64,000 bases of DNA, from positions 37,710,333 through 37,774,332 of the forward strand of contig OX419756.1 of the NCBI GenBank assembly GCA_948567375.1. The letters are read 5' to 3'. The stretch comes from Lunularia cruciata (taxonomy: Eukaryota > Streptophyta > Marchantiopsida > Lunulariales > Lunulariaceae). Made by a program: the position numbers and the translations under genes. Shown here piece after piece: positions 20,719-33,210 of this stretch (within the stretch, counting starts at the first letter, position 1; each line of letters begins with the position of its first letter). The notes under the pieces were generated by a model. It searched no databases, was not told the origin of the DNA, and saw only the letters and a list, made by a program, of their open reading frames with translations.

Positions 20719-21136
20719 TAAAAGCCATGTTTGGGACCAAAGCTAACATAAGTCTACCTACAATGGTAAGTTTAGGAGATTTTAATCCCACTTCAAGCAA
20801 GATTTGTGGCGAGGAAGAGGTCCATGAAGGTGCACAAGAGTGCTCATAATTCCCATCTCTTCAAGAAGTGGTGCTCCTTGACTCGGGCCCCCAATTGGTC
20901 ACAAACACCCAAGGGGTGGAAAGTTTACCAAGTGGCATGGACAATGGAATCCTATCACCCGCGGATGAGTCTCTATTTGTTCCACTGATCAAGACTCACC
21001 TTTCATTACACCACCACCTTTAACTTCTACAAGGGATGGATCTGAGGATGCTTTCATTGACCAAGAAGAGGAATGTGACCCAAAGAGGAGGAAAGGTGGA
21101 ATATAAGCAAGTAAGGTACACAAGTTGTCACCTAGC
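20719..21136 (+). pseudogene. Sequence H, part 1: unidentified plus-strand coding-like sequence
   Basis: Non-family sequence right of C. Plus-strand frames include 20,806-20,988 (basic, HNSHLFKKWCSL...PKGWKVYQVAWTM) and a following stretch with TPPPLTSTRDGSEDAFIDQEEECDPKRRKGG, a Pro/acidic region ending in a basic cluster like a nuclear localisation signal. The same body resumes at 24,917 and 38,934 after insertions of D2 and D4. It looks like a nuclear DNA-binding protein, possibly the Myb-like partner frame of a DNA transposon, but I do not recognise it. The frame is interrupted, and its left end is lost to C. Confidence 0.4.
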
Positions 21137-24100
21137 TGTGACAACCCGGCAAATATCACTTTTGCGGTAATTGGGTAAGTAAAGTTTGTTCCCGTAGAGA
21201 TACGAGTCAAAATTGGTCAAATACAAAGCAAAGTAACAATTTAGTTCTTCTTGAGTTCTTCTTTAGTCTCTCAGGTAGAAACCACACCCAAAAGAGAGTA
21301 ACAAGCACTGATTTGCAGTCTTGTCACAAATTAACACTCCATAATCACAACACCTTCAATTCTTTCCAAACAATCTTGATTGTGATGATTCAGGCTTTCC
21401 CAAAAACAACACTTCACTGCAAAATGACTTTGCCTCAAAATTGTGTTCCACCCCTCCACTGAAGGCACAACTTCCTCAATCAAAATTGCTTCACATCAAC
21501 CTCGCACTACACTCACAAATGTAGAATACTACCAACACTACAATTTCTCTCAGATCTGTCAAGGCATTGCTTTGATTGCACTTCACTCAAGATCAAACAC
21601 ACAAAATGAAGATCAAGGCTGCGGAATCCAACATCCAACAAGCACACTAACTTGCACTTCAAATTTCTTCACACACTCACAAACATAGACACAAAGTTGA
21701 TACTCGGAATCAAGCTCAAGCGACAAGCATTGCTTCACAACACTTTGCTTTATCTATTCTCAAAAATTATGAGCATTGAACAACATTTGACTGCGAATGC
21801 CACTCTTAAGTAGTGAACAAATTGACAGTTTTAACAACTATACCATTCTACAACAACTCTTCTAACCTGCAGATCCGAAATGACAATGCACGGCTTCATA
21901 TCTGCCTCTTCAAATCTCAAAACTATTACTAATCCAATCCGATGTCTACTTTGTCATCGGCTTTCAAACCCAAATCCAAAGTAATTTTACTTCCTACTAC
22001 TCTTTCCTCGGGTTTCATATCTTCTACTTCTTCTACCGGATCCAGCAATTCTCTTTCCTGATCTGAAATTACTCTAGTGGGTAATCTATCTAACTCTTCA
22101 TCTCTCGACCCACTCTTCTCCAATGTCTCCATTTTTTACTCCAAAGACATCTGCACTCCTATGTTATCTACTTTGGGTTTGGCTCTAACGTCTTTCCAAA
22201 GTTTTTCTATCTCTATTTTCACTAAGTCTAATCTAATTGCAATATTGTCTTCTACTTCTAAGATCTTCCTGTCTACACGAGTTCTTAAACTAATCAACAA
22301 GGCATTCAAATCAGTGTCTTTCACCTGTCTTTGCCTCATCTCCTATACCAACAACTTCAACTCGTGCAGCCTTGTCTCTTCAATTCAAACGCTGGCCTCT
22401 ATACTCAACATTGCATTCATCCTAAGGACTATCTCCTTCAACGGCTCCAATCTCATCTTCCTCTCTCGCTCTTGATCTGCAAGCCAGTCCTCCCTATACA
22501 TTGCCAATTCTACTTTGAACTTGGCTTTCACCGTCTCCTTCTCCTTTTGTACAACCTTCTCCTCCTGATTACGAAGTAACTCTCATAATCTCTCTTCTTC
22601 CCTATACCGTGCTGCCAACTATCTTTGCCAGAGTTGCTTCTTCTCCTTGACACTCTCCATCACCCTATCAAGCTCTTGATCCTTTGCTGCTACTCTCGCC
22701 ATAGCATGGATAACTTCTACTCTTGAATCAGCAAACTGTTGCTTCAAGATCTCGTATTCAGCTACTTGTCTTTCCCTTGCTATGTCACTCTTCTTCACAA
22801 GATCTTCTCAATATCTTATTTCTCTCTTCAAGTCTTCAATTACCTGAGTCCTCACTACTACCTCCGCTTGCAGTACTTCCCTTTCCTTCTCACCTCGGGT
22901 TAGACTTTTCTTCAACTCCCAATTCTCTTTCTCTAATCTTGACAACACCTGCAAGACAATCTTTACCTCTAGACAAGTCGACTGCATCTCCTTCCTTTTG
23001 TACTCTAACTTCACCAGCAAAGGACATACCACATCCCGCAGGTACTCGACTCCATCGCTTGGGGTTACTTCTTCTTGCATGGCCACTTCTCTTTGTACTT
23101 CTTGTTCATCCGATACTCACCTTCTTCTATGCAGTCTTTGGATTGGAATAGACGCCTTGCTTCCCGAGCTTGCATTTGCTTCTTCTTGCACATTACTCGG
23201 ACCTGCATCGTACTTCGCCTTTCATCTTGAGCGGACTCCTCTCTGAACTATGATCATCTCTTCTGCCTCAGGTACTTCGTCTTCCAACTTCATGTTGTCC
23301 TCGGCCTTGATCTTTGCCTGAACTTCTTCTTCTTCTTTTGCAGCAGCTGGTGCCGATGTCATTTCTCCACCTTCATCGCTGTTGCTACTCGTATCTCCAC
23401 TTTGTAGCGTTAGCTCGGGCTCCTCCTTGTGTTCCGAGTCTTTGGTCTTGAGCTTGGCATCACCTTCCGAGTCTTCATCTTTTGACTCGATCACCACCCT
23501 GCCTTGCCTTGGGTTTCCTATCCTGGTCTTCTGAGGTTTCTTTGTGTCTTTGGCTTCACCCTGCCAACTTCTCTTCTTCAAGTTCGGAGTACTCACTTTG
23601 ATCTCCATATTCTTCCTTGTCTTCTTATAGTACTTGTCAGTGCTTCTGATTTGCAAAATGTATTGCTGCTCCTCTACATTGACCTCCTTTCTCAAATTGG
23701 GATGGAAATGCAACACCATCCGAGTTCACTCCGCCAAGTTCAGCAGATTCAACCCAAGGTAGAAATGTGCTGCAAACGGCACGATGTAGTGTGGAGGTGA
23801 TTTATCCCGCAGATTCCACACCATTTGTCACGTTCTCCCATGGAAACATCTTGCCCAATTGATTGGTTCTCCTGCAAACAACTTGTGAAAGAACACCGCT
23901 TGGTGTTTCATCACATAGGTTGTTCTCTCCGGCTTCAGGATTGCCATCAGAGCACTCACAATTCCTCTCTTGACAGGGTCTTTGTAGCTCTTGACTTTGT
24001 ACCTATTCTTCATCCACTTTGATGAGAATGCATCTCTCACCTCTTGGGTTTCTTGAGCTATCTCTCCCTTCCCCAAGAATGTGGCCCCATGTTTTGAGCC

Positions 24101-24911
24101 TGCTTCCTTCCCGAGTACTAGTCTCCAATCTGACTCTGTCCAGCGAGCCGGATTTCCTCTCTTCTCTTCTTCCTCGGGTCCATCAAGACACTTGCTCTTG
24201 ATGATCTCTATCATGAAACCTGGAAAACTCATGTTCCAGTTCCACGCCAAGAAGGTGATCTGAAGTCAGCTCAAGACTTTGATCCTAGCAATCACATCTA
24301 ACCTCCGAATTGCATGATTTCTCACTACAAATTTGGAGTTCTTCTTTCCTCCTCCCATCTCTCCTGCTTTCTCATTGTCTCTTGATTTCACTCTTGTGAC
24401 TTTTCCCTTACACACTAACGCGTTTCCAACTCTTTTTCCCTTCCCATGATCACCTGCAAGACAACTTCTCAATGGCAAAGGAAAATTACTCGACATTTCG
24501 TCGTTGTGAGTTTGATTTTTATAGAGTTGCACTTTCTTTGTCTTTCTTCACTTCGAGTTTCTACCAAGAAATCACACCTCTTGCATGCACCTATCACTAT
24601 CAATCATACTTTGCTCATATGGGCCGCCGGTTTTTGAACGGTCCCTTCTTGAATTTCTTGCCCCGACGAAAGGTTGTTAGATAGACTTCACCTCGGGTTG
24701 AGCTCCCCCCAATACGAAGACTCCTTACTTTGGGTTGTGTGCTGACAGGGCATTTTTGAGTACTTTGCCTTATAACCCAAAGTCACTTTACTTTGGGTTT
24801 CATCCCAAAGACTCTTTTCTTTGCCTTCTTTGGCCATACAGGCACAATCCGACTTCTTTATACACTTCTTCTTCTTTATTATGAAAAAAAACAAAAAATG
24901 TGGGCACCACA
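21137..24911 (-). mobile_element. Element D2 (same family as D1, fossil)
   Basis: A 3.78-kb unit, ends TGTGACAACCCGGCAAATATC and TGTGGGCACCACA, flanked by CTAGC (21,132-21,136) and CTAGT (24,912-24,916), a 5-bp duplication with one change. Protein frames on the minus strand run 21,929-24,532 in the same order as D1 and D3. There are no long terminal direct repeats: neither end recurs inside. It is broken in several places. Confidence 0.78.
21929..24532 (-). CDS. D2 protein region (fossil)
   Basis: Segments in order from the element's 5' side: basic N-terminus with FVVRNHAIRRLDVIARIKVLS; FPGFMIEIIKSKCLDGPEEEEKRGN and WRLVLGKEAGSKHGATFLGKGE; GIVSALMAILKPERTTYVMKHQAVFFHKLFAGEPINWARCFHGRT; a YILQIRSTDKYY segment, then acidic and Lys-rich linkers; then coiled coil. 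Same call as D3. The function is not known. Confidence 0.5.
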
Positions 24912-24916
24912 CTAGT

Positions 24917-25136
24917 ATGTCATTGTTTCATGATTTAGCAAAAATTACAATGTTGAAGGCAGATACTATAGAATCCATGAAGAGGTTACAACCAGCTGAA
25001 CTAGAAGCCACCAACATGAGGAAAAGAGAAAAAAGTTGATGAGAATGGAAGCAAAGCGGGTTAGATTAGAGATAGAGAAGATGAAAATTGAAATTAAGAA
25101 AAAATTGAGTGCAGATAGAAAGAAAGCTAGGGCAAA
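24917..25136 (+). pseudogene. Sequence H, part 2
   Basis: Continues the plus-strand sequence H between D2 and D4. It encodes LFHDLAKITMLKADTIESMKRLQPAELEATNMRKREK and then a strongly charged helix, MRMEAKRVRLEIEKMKIEIKKKLSADRKKARANA. This is a typical C-terminal coiled coil of plant Myb/trihelix-like or transposon-associated nuclear proteins, but no specific family is recognised. Confidence 0.4.
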
Positions 25137-25544
25137 TGCGGTACCCATATTTTTATTTTTTTTTGGAAATGTGGAAGAAGAAGTGTATAGAGAAGTCGGA
25201 TTGCACCTTTATGGCCGAAGAAGGCAAAGAAAAGTGTCTTTGGGATAAAACCCAAGGTAATGTGGCTTCAGGCCATAAGGTGAAGTACTCAAAATTTCCC
25301 TGTCAGCATACAACCCGAAGTAAGTAGTCTTTGTATCGAAGGTGCTCAACCCGAGGTGAGGATAGTGTAACAATTTCCTTTGGGGCGAGAGATTCAAGAA
25401 GGGACCGTTCAAAAATGGCAGTCATACGCATGAAGGACACTTGACAATGACAGGAGCATGCAAGAGGTGTGATTTCTTGGAAGAAACTCAAATTGGACAG
25501 AGACAAAGAAGGCACAATTCTATAAAGATCAGGCTAAAGACAAA

Positions 25545-27205
25545 GTGCTGACAAGCAATTTTCCCTTGTTGTTAAGAAGTCGTCTTGCAGGAGATTGTGG
25601 GAAGGGAAGTAGAGTCGAAGATGCATTGGTTTGTAGAGGAGAATTCAAGAGAGCTAATCTGGGAATCAGTAAGAAGAATAGTCCCCAGCCCAGAGAGGAA
25701 GAAAGAAAGATGGGAGGAGGGAAGAAGAACTCCAAATTTGCAGTGAGAAATCATGTGATTTGGAGGTTAGATGTGATCGTAAGAATTGAAGTCTTGAGCA
25801 GACTTCGGATCACATTCTTGGCATGGAACAGGAATGTGAGTTTTCCAGGATTCATGACTGAGATAATCAAGAGTAGATGTCTCGATGGCTTCAAGGAAGA
25901 GGGGAAGAGAGGTAATCCGGCTTGTAGGACAGAGTCAGATTGGAGGTTAGTACTCGGAAGAGAAGCAGGCGCGGAGTGTGGTGCCACGTTCTTGGAGAAG
26001 GGAGAAGTAGCAGAAGAAACCCAGGAGGTGAGAGATGCCTTCTCATCAAAGCGCACAAAGAATGAATACAAAGTAGAGAGTTACAAGGATCTTATCAAGC
26101 AAGGGATTTTGAGTGCTCTAATGGCAATCTTGAAGCCAAAGAGAACAACTTTTGTGATGAAACACCAAGCGGTGTTCTTCCATAAGATGTTTGCAAGAGA
26201 GCTGATTAACTAGGCAAAGTGTTTTCATGGGCAAACAAGACAGATGGTGTGGCATTTGCGGGATAAATCACCTCCGCATTACATTGTGCCATTTGCAGCT
26301 CATTTTTATCTAGGGCTGAACTTGCTCAATGCGGCAGAGTGCAACAAAATGGTGTTGCATTTCCATCTTGACTTAAGACAGGATGTTGACATGGAGGAAC
26401 AGCAATACATTCTTTAGATTAAGAGCATTGATGAGTACTACGCACAGACGGAGAAGAGTGTGCAATTGGATGTGAGTACTCCGAAGTTGAAGAAGAGGAG
26501 TCAACAAGGAGAAGGAGAAGACACCAAGAAAATAAGACCTTGGAAGACTAGAAGAGTAAACCTGAGGAAAGGTATGGTGGTAATTGCATCATCGGAGGAA
26601 GAATCGGAGGGCGAAGCCGAGTGCAGGTGCAAATACTCCAAAAGAGAGGAAGAACCCAAGCTCACACTGCAGAGTGGAGACACAAGTAGTGACAGCAACG
26701 ATGGAGGAGAGATGACATCCCTACCCGAGGAAGAAAGAGCCACAATGGAGATAGAGGAGAAAGGTAACTCAAAGTTAGAAGATGAAGTGCCAGAGTAGGA
26801 AGAAAAGAAAGTTACCATTCAACGAGGAGTTTGTTCCAGGTGAACGGCAAAGTGTGAAGCGGGGCCAAGTAAGGTAAGAGAACAGGAGAATGCAAGTTTG
26901 GGGAGAGAAGCATCCATTCCTGTATGGCGGCTGCAACTCAGAAGGCAAGCATTGAGAGAAGAAGAGGTGAAGAAGGAGATCACTCCGCAAGTCGAGGTAA
27001 CTCCAAGTGAAGGAGTGGAGTACCTGTGGGAGGTTGTGTGCCCCTTATTGGTGAAGTTAGAACACAAGAAGAAGGAGATGCAATCAAAGTGTCCAGAGGT
27101 GAAGATTGTATTGTAGGTGTTAGCACAATTAGAAGAAGAGAACTCGGAATTGAAGAAGAGTATACTCCAAGGTGAGGAGGAAAGGGAAGTACTACGAGTA
27201 GATGT
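25545..27205 (+). CDS. D4 protein region, first part (fossil)
   Basis: The region 25,545-26,213 is a 222-codon stretch with the family N-terminus (EERKMGGGKKNSKFAVRNHVIWRLDVIVRIEVLSRL) through TTFVMKHQAVFFHKMFA. The region 26,460-26,798 holds the Lys/Arg-rich then acidic linker (KRGEE-like blocks and LTLQSGDTSSDSNDGGEMTS). The region 26,898-27,180 starts the segment before the coiled coil. The rest lies right of element B (37,183-38,100). Confidence 0.5.
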
Positions 27206-27310
27206 TGTCGTGTGTATATACATTGCTACACAACATACATCGCTGTCAACATCATACACTATAGAAACACAACTCACACATAAGTCATACATAGACTCTA
27301 AAGTGCCACA
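27206..27310 (-). repeat. Terminal unit Y, outer copy, element B
   Basis: 105 bp, two differences from the inner copy at 27,764-27,868. It is the left end of B and directly abuts the D4 sequence. Confidence 0.85.
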
Positions 27311-27312
27311 AT

Positions 27313-27761
27313 AATCAGATTGCTTAACACTCTCAACTCAACTCAACTCAGATCAGTACTTGATCTGTCACTCTATAAAATGCCAACAACTGGGCACTGA
27401 TTATAGTCAAGCCACACCTACTCAAGCATAGAGAATCCAGGTGACGCTCGCCGGCCTCTATCCACCATAGCTAGGAACTCGAAGGCTCAACATCAGAGAA
27501 GTGAGCTCTCTGGAGCTCACTTTGAAACTATACTCCCCTGGACTTGAGCTAGCACTGGAACCCTAACGGTCCCGCTGATGGCACACTTGACGGTGCAAAC
27601 AGTGCAAAGTGACGGTGGGCCCCACCGTGAAGTCAGTACTCCGAACACCAAATCAAATTGTTAGAAAGTAGTCCCTGAGAAACTACTAGAATAACTCTAA
27701 CTACTATCACTGGAACTCTTGTGTCCAAGCAGCTAGATGCGGAACTACAAATGGCGTGATA
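27313..27761 (-). repeat. Terminal unit X, 3' copy, element B
   Basis: About 449 bp, matching 36,731-37,182. It lies between the two Y units exactly as in element A, including a 2-nt spacer to the inner Y. It contains the TATA-like box and the 11-bp hairpin. Confidence 0.85.
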
Positions 27762-27763
27762 GA

Positions 27764-27868
27764 TGTCGTGCGTATATACATCGCTACACAACATACATCG
27801 CTGTCAACATCATACACTATAGAAACACAACTCACACATAAGTCATACATAGACTCTAAAGTGCCACA
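27764..27868 (-). repeat. Terminal unit Y, inner copy, element B
   Basis: 105 bp, next to a purine tract on the element strand (AGGGGAGCGAT) as in A. It holds TTCTATAGTG, a possible TATA-like word. Confidence 0.82.
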
Positions 27869-28037
27869 ATCGCTCCCCTAGCTGGCGGTTAGGTCCCTCT
27901 AACTCCAGATAGCCATCTACTCTAAGTATATGGTATACCCTCTAATGGGCAAAGATCAGGAGGCCGGGTGCTATGGAGCCCCATCGTTAGTCGCATGTCT
28001 GCAATCTATACCACATAAAGAATAAACTAGCTATAGG

Positions 28038-28745
28038 TCAAGTACATCTAGGACATAACCACTGTCCCTGAGGAACCACCGTGAGGGGAGGAGTCATACA
28101 TGCCATATGCCATCCTCTCGAACAGCTATCACACACTAACATAGTAGTAGCTCCACCAGAAGAGCCACATAACATACACCTCAAGCCTGCACGTACAAGT
28201 GCCAAGCTTGGGTCCATAGTACCATCAATGTTTGGAAGGTGGCATGGCGCACAATTGTGCACATGATCCTTCCAAACAATACCATCACGTCCTTCTAACA
28301 CAAGGACTCCAGATGGCAAAACCTCGCGCACTCTCAAGATAGTGCGGCCTGTAGAAACATCAAGTGTTGTCGGTGTTGTCTGCTATAAATAAACATAGTC
28401 GCCTAGATGAAATCGCCGGATTGAGGGTCTATAACCTCCTCCTCGAATGGTAGCATAGCGTAAAGTATCTCTATGTTGAGCAATCACCAAGTTCTCAAAG
28501 GCAATCGGCATCACTCTCCGAAAGATCTCTGCCCGCTGAGAACATGCGCTCATCCATACATCGGGGTCATCCAAGTCCAAAACTACAATAGCATCTCGAC
28601 AAATGGCTACAGGTAAATCTGGATCTCGTCCATAGAGTAGAAAGTATGGAGAGAAGGATGCTAAGGAGGCTTGCCGGCTGAACCGATAGCCCATGGCCAA
28701 CCAAGGTAACTGGAGATCCCAATCTCCCAAGTGGCCTCTCTGCAA
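28038..28745 (-). CDS. Element B integrase C-terminal part with PHD finger (fossil)
   Basis: The frame at 28,038-28,337 encodes VREVLPSGVLVLEGRDGIVWKDHV, NCAPCHLPNIDGT and the PHD finger CMLCG..., CDSCSRGWHMAC, QWLCPRC; all eight metal ligands (C4HC3) are visible. The frame at 28,383-28,745 encodes the post-core integrase part (LPWLAMGYRFSRQASLASFSPYFLLYGRDPDLP, then FHLGDYVYL). The strong match to A in an independent insertion shows the finger belongs to the family, not to one copy. Confidence 0.78.
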
Positions 28746-29760
28746 ACCATACTTTCACAATCCTCTCTTCACCGTCTGGACCACTCTCTCTGCTAAGCCA
28801 TCTGCCTCAGGGTGATCTCGGGATGTAGTATGATGATCAATCAAAGCCTTCTCACACAAGCCCTAAAACTCCCTCAAGAACTCTGTACCCTGATCAGTCA
28901 AAACCTCAGCTGGCGCACCAAAATGACTAAGAACTCGATCCAGGAACAAGTAAGATGTCCCTTCACTAGACTTGTCAGGAAGTGCCACCAACTCAATCCA
29001 CTTGGAGAAGTGCTCCACCATCACCAAAACATACCAATGATGTCTCACAATCAGCGGTAAAGGCCCGGCGAAGTCCAAACTCCAATGGTAACCCAATCCC
29101 ATGATAGGTAATGGGTGTAACTGTGGCGTAGGAGCATTGAATGATGCTCTAACTCGGTCACAAACCACACATCTGGCAACAAACTGCTGTACCTTGGTCT
29201 GCATACCGCGCCACCAATAATGACTTTGGAGTAAGCTATATGTATGCTTTACTCCAAAATGTCCTAGCTCCTCATAAGCATGACGGACCAACTGTGGTCT
29301 CTGTGATGGAAGTGGTACTACTCGCACTCGACCATCCTCCCATACACGCAAAAGGTGTCTACTCTCCAATCTGAACCATCTGGCTCGCTGAAGAACACAA
29401 TCTCTCTCCTTGGCCCCAACTGTGCCACCCACAACACCAGTGCAAAGATAGTCCATCACTAAGACATCATCATGAATGTCTCGCTGAACTGTACTAATAT
29501 CTTCACTCTTTGGATCTGTGACCTCAATAACTCCTCCTGTATGCGCTGAGAGAGATACCACCAAAGTCTCTGCAAATATACACAAAAAGGCAGATGCATG
29601 CCAACCTGGCACCATCTCCTCATCTGTCTCACCATGCCAACATGCTCCGGTCTGATCCTACTGGTTGGGACATGGGTTTCTACTCAACTTATCTGCATCA
29701 CGGTTCACCACTCCAGGTCTGTGAACAACCGTGAAATCATACTCCTATAAAATCAGAGCT
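28746..29760 (-). CDS. Element B integrase core (fossil)
   Basis: The region 28,863-29,615 encodes the HHCC segment (RHAYEELGHFGVKHTYSLLQ, CVVCDRVRA), the catalytic WSLDFAGPLPL and VEHFSKWIEL, then GAPAEVLTDQGTEFLREF. An N-terminal extension (MVPGWHASAFLCIFAETLVVSL...) precedes it. Same role and caveats as in A. Confidence 0.82.
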
Positions 29761-31070
29761 CATCGTGCAAGCTTCCTTGAAAGCTTGTCGGACTCCATCA
29801 ACCACTTCAGCGGCTGATGATTAGTGATGAGAGTGAAGGGGTTACCAAATAGGTAACATCGGAAATGTGCTACTGCCCAAACTGCTGCCAAGCACTCTCC
29901 CTTATATGAACTATACTTTGCCTCTGCTGAATTGTTGGAGCGACTAGCATAGGCCACCACAAACTCCTTCTCCTCATCATCATGCTAGGTGAGCACTGCT
30001 CCAAGCCCCAACATACTCCAATTAGTGTGAACCTGAAATGGTCGTCCCCTGATTGGTCTCCTCAAAATAGGAGCAGATGTCAACCTCTCCTTAAGCTCTA
30101 CAAAAGCTCTCTCCTGCTCATCTCCCCAACACCACTCTTGTGTAAGCTTGGTCAGCTTCATCAAGGCCTTGGCAATGGCACTAAATCCTCTAACATAGCG
30201 GCGATAAAATTTTGCCAACCCAAGGAATGCTCGCACTCTGCTCATCCGTAGGCCGAGGAATACGTGCAATAGCCTCTACCTTGGTCTGCTGGACACCAAG
30301 TCCTCCGGGGTAGATAGTGTGACCCAAATACTCAACTTGCTCGTGAAAGAACCTACACTTCCCAGGATGTAATTTGAGTCCACGAGATCTCAACCTCTCA
30401 AACACCTCCAACAACTGTCTCTCATGCTCCTCCACAGTAGTGCTATAAACCAAAATGTCATCAATATAGCACCGAGCAAAATCCAATCCAGCTAGGATCC
30501 TATCCATGACCCTCTAGAACTCAGCGGGAGCGTTCTTCAACCCAAATGGTAAGAACCTCCATTGATATAACACATCCTTGCCGTGAGGATCAATAGCCCA
30601 AAATGTTGTTTTGGACTTATCCTCCTCCCTGATTGGCAATTGATGATATCCCGCTCAAAGATCCAAAGTATTGAAGACCTTTGCATGCCTAATCGCATCA
30701 AAAATCTCCTCCGGTGTAGGCATGGCATACCAATCAGCCCTGGTCTATCGGTTGATAGGATGGTAATCTCCACACATCCGCCTATCTGTATAGTTGCCAT
30801 GCATATCCTTCTTGGCTAGCATCACTGTCGCTGATGCATACTCTCCATGTGAAATCTCCACCAAACCAGCCTCAAAAAGGTCACTACTCTGGCTCTAAAT
30901 CATTGTCCTCTCCATATCACTATATCGATAAGGACGTCAGAAAACTGGTGTGTCACTAGTCAGCTCAATCCATATACCATGTTCCTTCAGAGCACCCAAA
31001 TCCTTCATACTAAAGGCAAAACAACTCGTGTGACTCCTCAAGAACCTCCAAACCCTCTGTCTTTCCTCTC
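29760..31070 (-). CDS. Element B reverse transcriptase and RNase H (fossil)
   Basis: RNase H at 29,760-29,960 (SNNSAEAKYSSYKGECLAAVWAV..., TNHQPLKWLM). Connection and thumb at 29,985-30,507 (RAFLGLAKFYRRYVRGFSAIAKAL). Reverse transcriptase up to about 31,070, with the catalytic YIDDILVYS at 30,440-30,470. Ty3/gypsy type. Broken. Confidence 0.82.
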
Positions 31071-31833
31071 CAGTAAGCTTGGGTCCAAGATCTGGCTCTC
31101 AAGTATCCTCTGTAACTGTAGTAGGAGTGGAAGACGTACTCACTGGCTGCTACACTGGGCTCTTGGGAGCAATAGTGTCATGCTCCCGACCACTAGGTCC
31201 CAACCTCTGTGCAAAAAACTCCCTCCACTCTGGCTTCAAGCTCCACACGTCCTCTAGCTGCATCCTATGTGGACCAAGGGTGTAATCCAAGTAGCCCACG
31301 CTCACCTGGATGGACTCCAAGTAGACCACTCTCCCTAGTAGCTACTGGATGTGTCCCAAGAATACCATGTCCACTCGGTCCATCGCCCCCAGCATGTGCC
31401 TGAATCGTCTTGATAGGCACATGGCTCACAAGTGTCCGAGTGGTGATGCCTATCAAGCGCATCCTACGCTGCTCTGCCAAGCCAAGGCTCACAATCCAGG
31501 TCAAACAGTTCAGGTCCATAGCCTGACCTAACACCTGACGCCTAGATGCCTCTAACACTACTGGAACAGCGGTAATACCGGTGCGAAAACCCATCGCCCG
31601 CTCTCTCTCTCATCAGCATTGGGCTCCACCAACGACTGTAACTGTGAGTCCCAAACAAGTCCAAGTCCTCCCTCTCAAAAAGCATGAGAGCTTGGGAAAC
31701 TCATGAGTGTGGGAAATGCGGCTCAAGACTGTCCAACTAGGTTCACCACTGCCATAGGTGACCTATCAGCCACTACCACTGTCTGAGACTAACATCCAGC
31801 ATCCAAGATATCATCAACAAGAATGTGGTCTAG
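31071..31833 (-). CDS. Element B linker with GLLGxHP repeats (fossil)
   Basis: Counterpart of A 7,709-8,475. The region 31,265-31,594 retains GILGTHP, GLLGVHPGE and GLLGLHP. Conservation in two independent insertions suggests the repeats are an old part of the polyprotein. Confidence 0.5.
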
Positions 31834-32460
31834 TCACTGAATCCCATCATAACTACGTTGTAGAACCTCTCTGGGTAAGAAATTTGTCCACCAAAGACAA
31901 AGACAATGAGCCCGTGATCCCACTCTGGCTGCATCTAACAATACAGCAGGTCCTATCCAAGAATGGACCTGATGTGTACTCGCCACCACTCTAGTGCAAG
32001 AATCACCCATCAAAGGAATGTTCTCCAAAAGGTAAGCTGGAGAAACAGACTGATGAACTTGGAGATGTTGTAGTATCCGTAACATCTTCCAAAACACACC
32101 AAAACAAGGATCCTAAAGACCCAAACCACGGCCTACACGTGTATGTCCCTGACATGGCCATCCAGAAATCACCAAGTGAATAGGCCCATGTCTCTCTAGG
32201 TCATGAGCCCCCAGTAAGGAAATGTCTCCTGGTAGGGCCTTCTGGTAACCTCTGACTGTTGACATCGGTAATGACTCTGGATACTGATAAGCCAAGTGTG
32301 CCACATGATGTAGAGAGACTTGCCTAGCAGTCTCATCTCTCTCTACATACAAGTACCTCTGTACTCATATACCCGCCTGTAACACCGCAGCTAGTCCGGT
32401 GTTGATCCCACCAAACAACTCCAATAGACATATCCCCTCTACTGGATACTGCCAAGCAAT
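31834..32460 (-). CDS. Element B cytosine-5 DNA methyltransferase domain, DNMT3-like (fossil)
   Basis: The clearest copy. Motif I is ICLLELFGGINTGLAAVLQA (about 32,370-32,450), then MYVERDETARQVSLHHVAHL (motif II). Motif IV is VISGWPCQGHT with the catalytic Pro-Cys-Gln at about 32,149-32,160, then GRGLGL. The FW/EML-RILQHL helix and the motif VI core AYLLENIPLMGD are at about 32,010-32,050, then LLDAARVGSRAH and LWWTNFLPRE. The Pro-Cys motif, the Glu-Asn in motif VI and the AdoMet Phe-Gly-Gly loop are all present. Compared with DNMT3 (LFDGIATG, GGSPCND, FENV, AHRARYFWGN) the pattern and short size (about 200 residues) fit, with little room for a target-recognition domain. It lies between protease and reverse transcriptase. 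Confidence 0.82.
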
Positions 32461-33210
32461 GAGTGTGGTATCCAAAGGTGTCAAAGCAATCGCCTCTCGA
32501 GGCTCATCCTCACACTCATCCCCTGATGGTACAAAGGCTCCACTCCAAGCCTGCTGCACCAACTGATTTGCATGCTACTGCAATGCCTCCTCTGAACTCC
32601 ACAATGGAACATCCAAGGTGGATGGAACAATCCCACTCGTACTCCAAAGCCGAGTGATCTCCTTTGGTATTGGAGTATCCTCTGCATGGGTGTTCCCCTC
32701 CAACAAGTCACCAGGCCAAGTAACTGCACTGTTGAAAGCCAAAACTGATGTTGCCATGGTCCCGGACTGTAGTGAGCCAAGACTGCCACTACTGAAGCAT
32801 ACTGGTAGGCGACATACCCGTCCCTCACCAGACTGCCAACCAGGTCTATAAGAGGTTGTCTCCTCCCAATAGTCAATGCTGAAACCCATAGGGTATAACA
32901 CTGCTCTCCCAACTAGCACATCATATGACTCAGCTATCGTCGCAATAGCCTGAGCTCTCACCACCGAGCTATCAGTCAGATGACCAGGCTGAACCTGGAC
33001 AACAAGCTCTCCACGTGTGATGTACTGTGTCAAACCACCACCAAGAGATGTCTGGATCTGAAATGGACACATCTCCACATCGGTCTTTTGTAACTCCAGA
33101 CCAACAACTACAACCTTCCCCAACATAAGGGGCTACGCAAAAGAGTCTAACAAGACTCTCTGTGGTGTATAGACCTTCCCTGAAGGTCCTACCAAACAAA
33201 AGATCCCCCT
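32461..33210 (-). CDS. Element B protease region and spacer to the methyltransferase (fossil)
   Basis: The region 32,575-33,126 encodes SYDVLVGRAVLYPMGFSIDYWEE and upstream MLGKVVVVGLELQKT, matching the second half of a retropepsin; the active-site loop is at about 33,120-33,170. The spacer (EEALQQHADQLVQQAW-like in A) leads into the methyltransferase. Same layout as A. Confidence 0.65.

Noticed and set aside
27206-27868. Y-X-Y as a separate small element (TRIM-like) inserted beside the methyltransferase element
   Set aside because: X matches the 5' end of the same element, the candidate polypurine tract abuts the inner Y, and the same arrangement occurs in both A and B with target duplications only at the outer ends.
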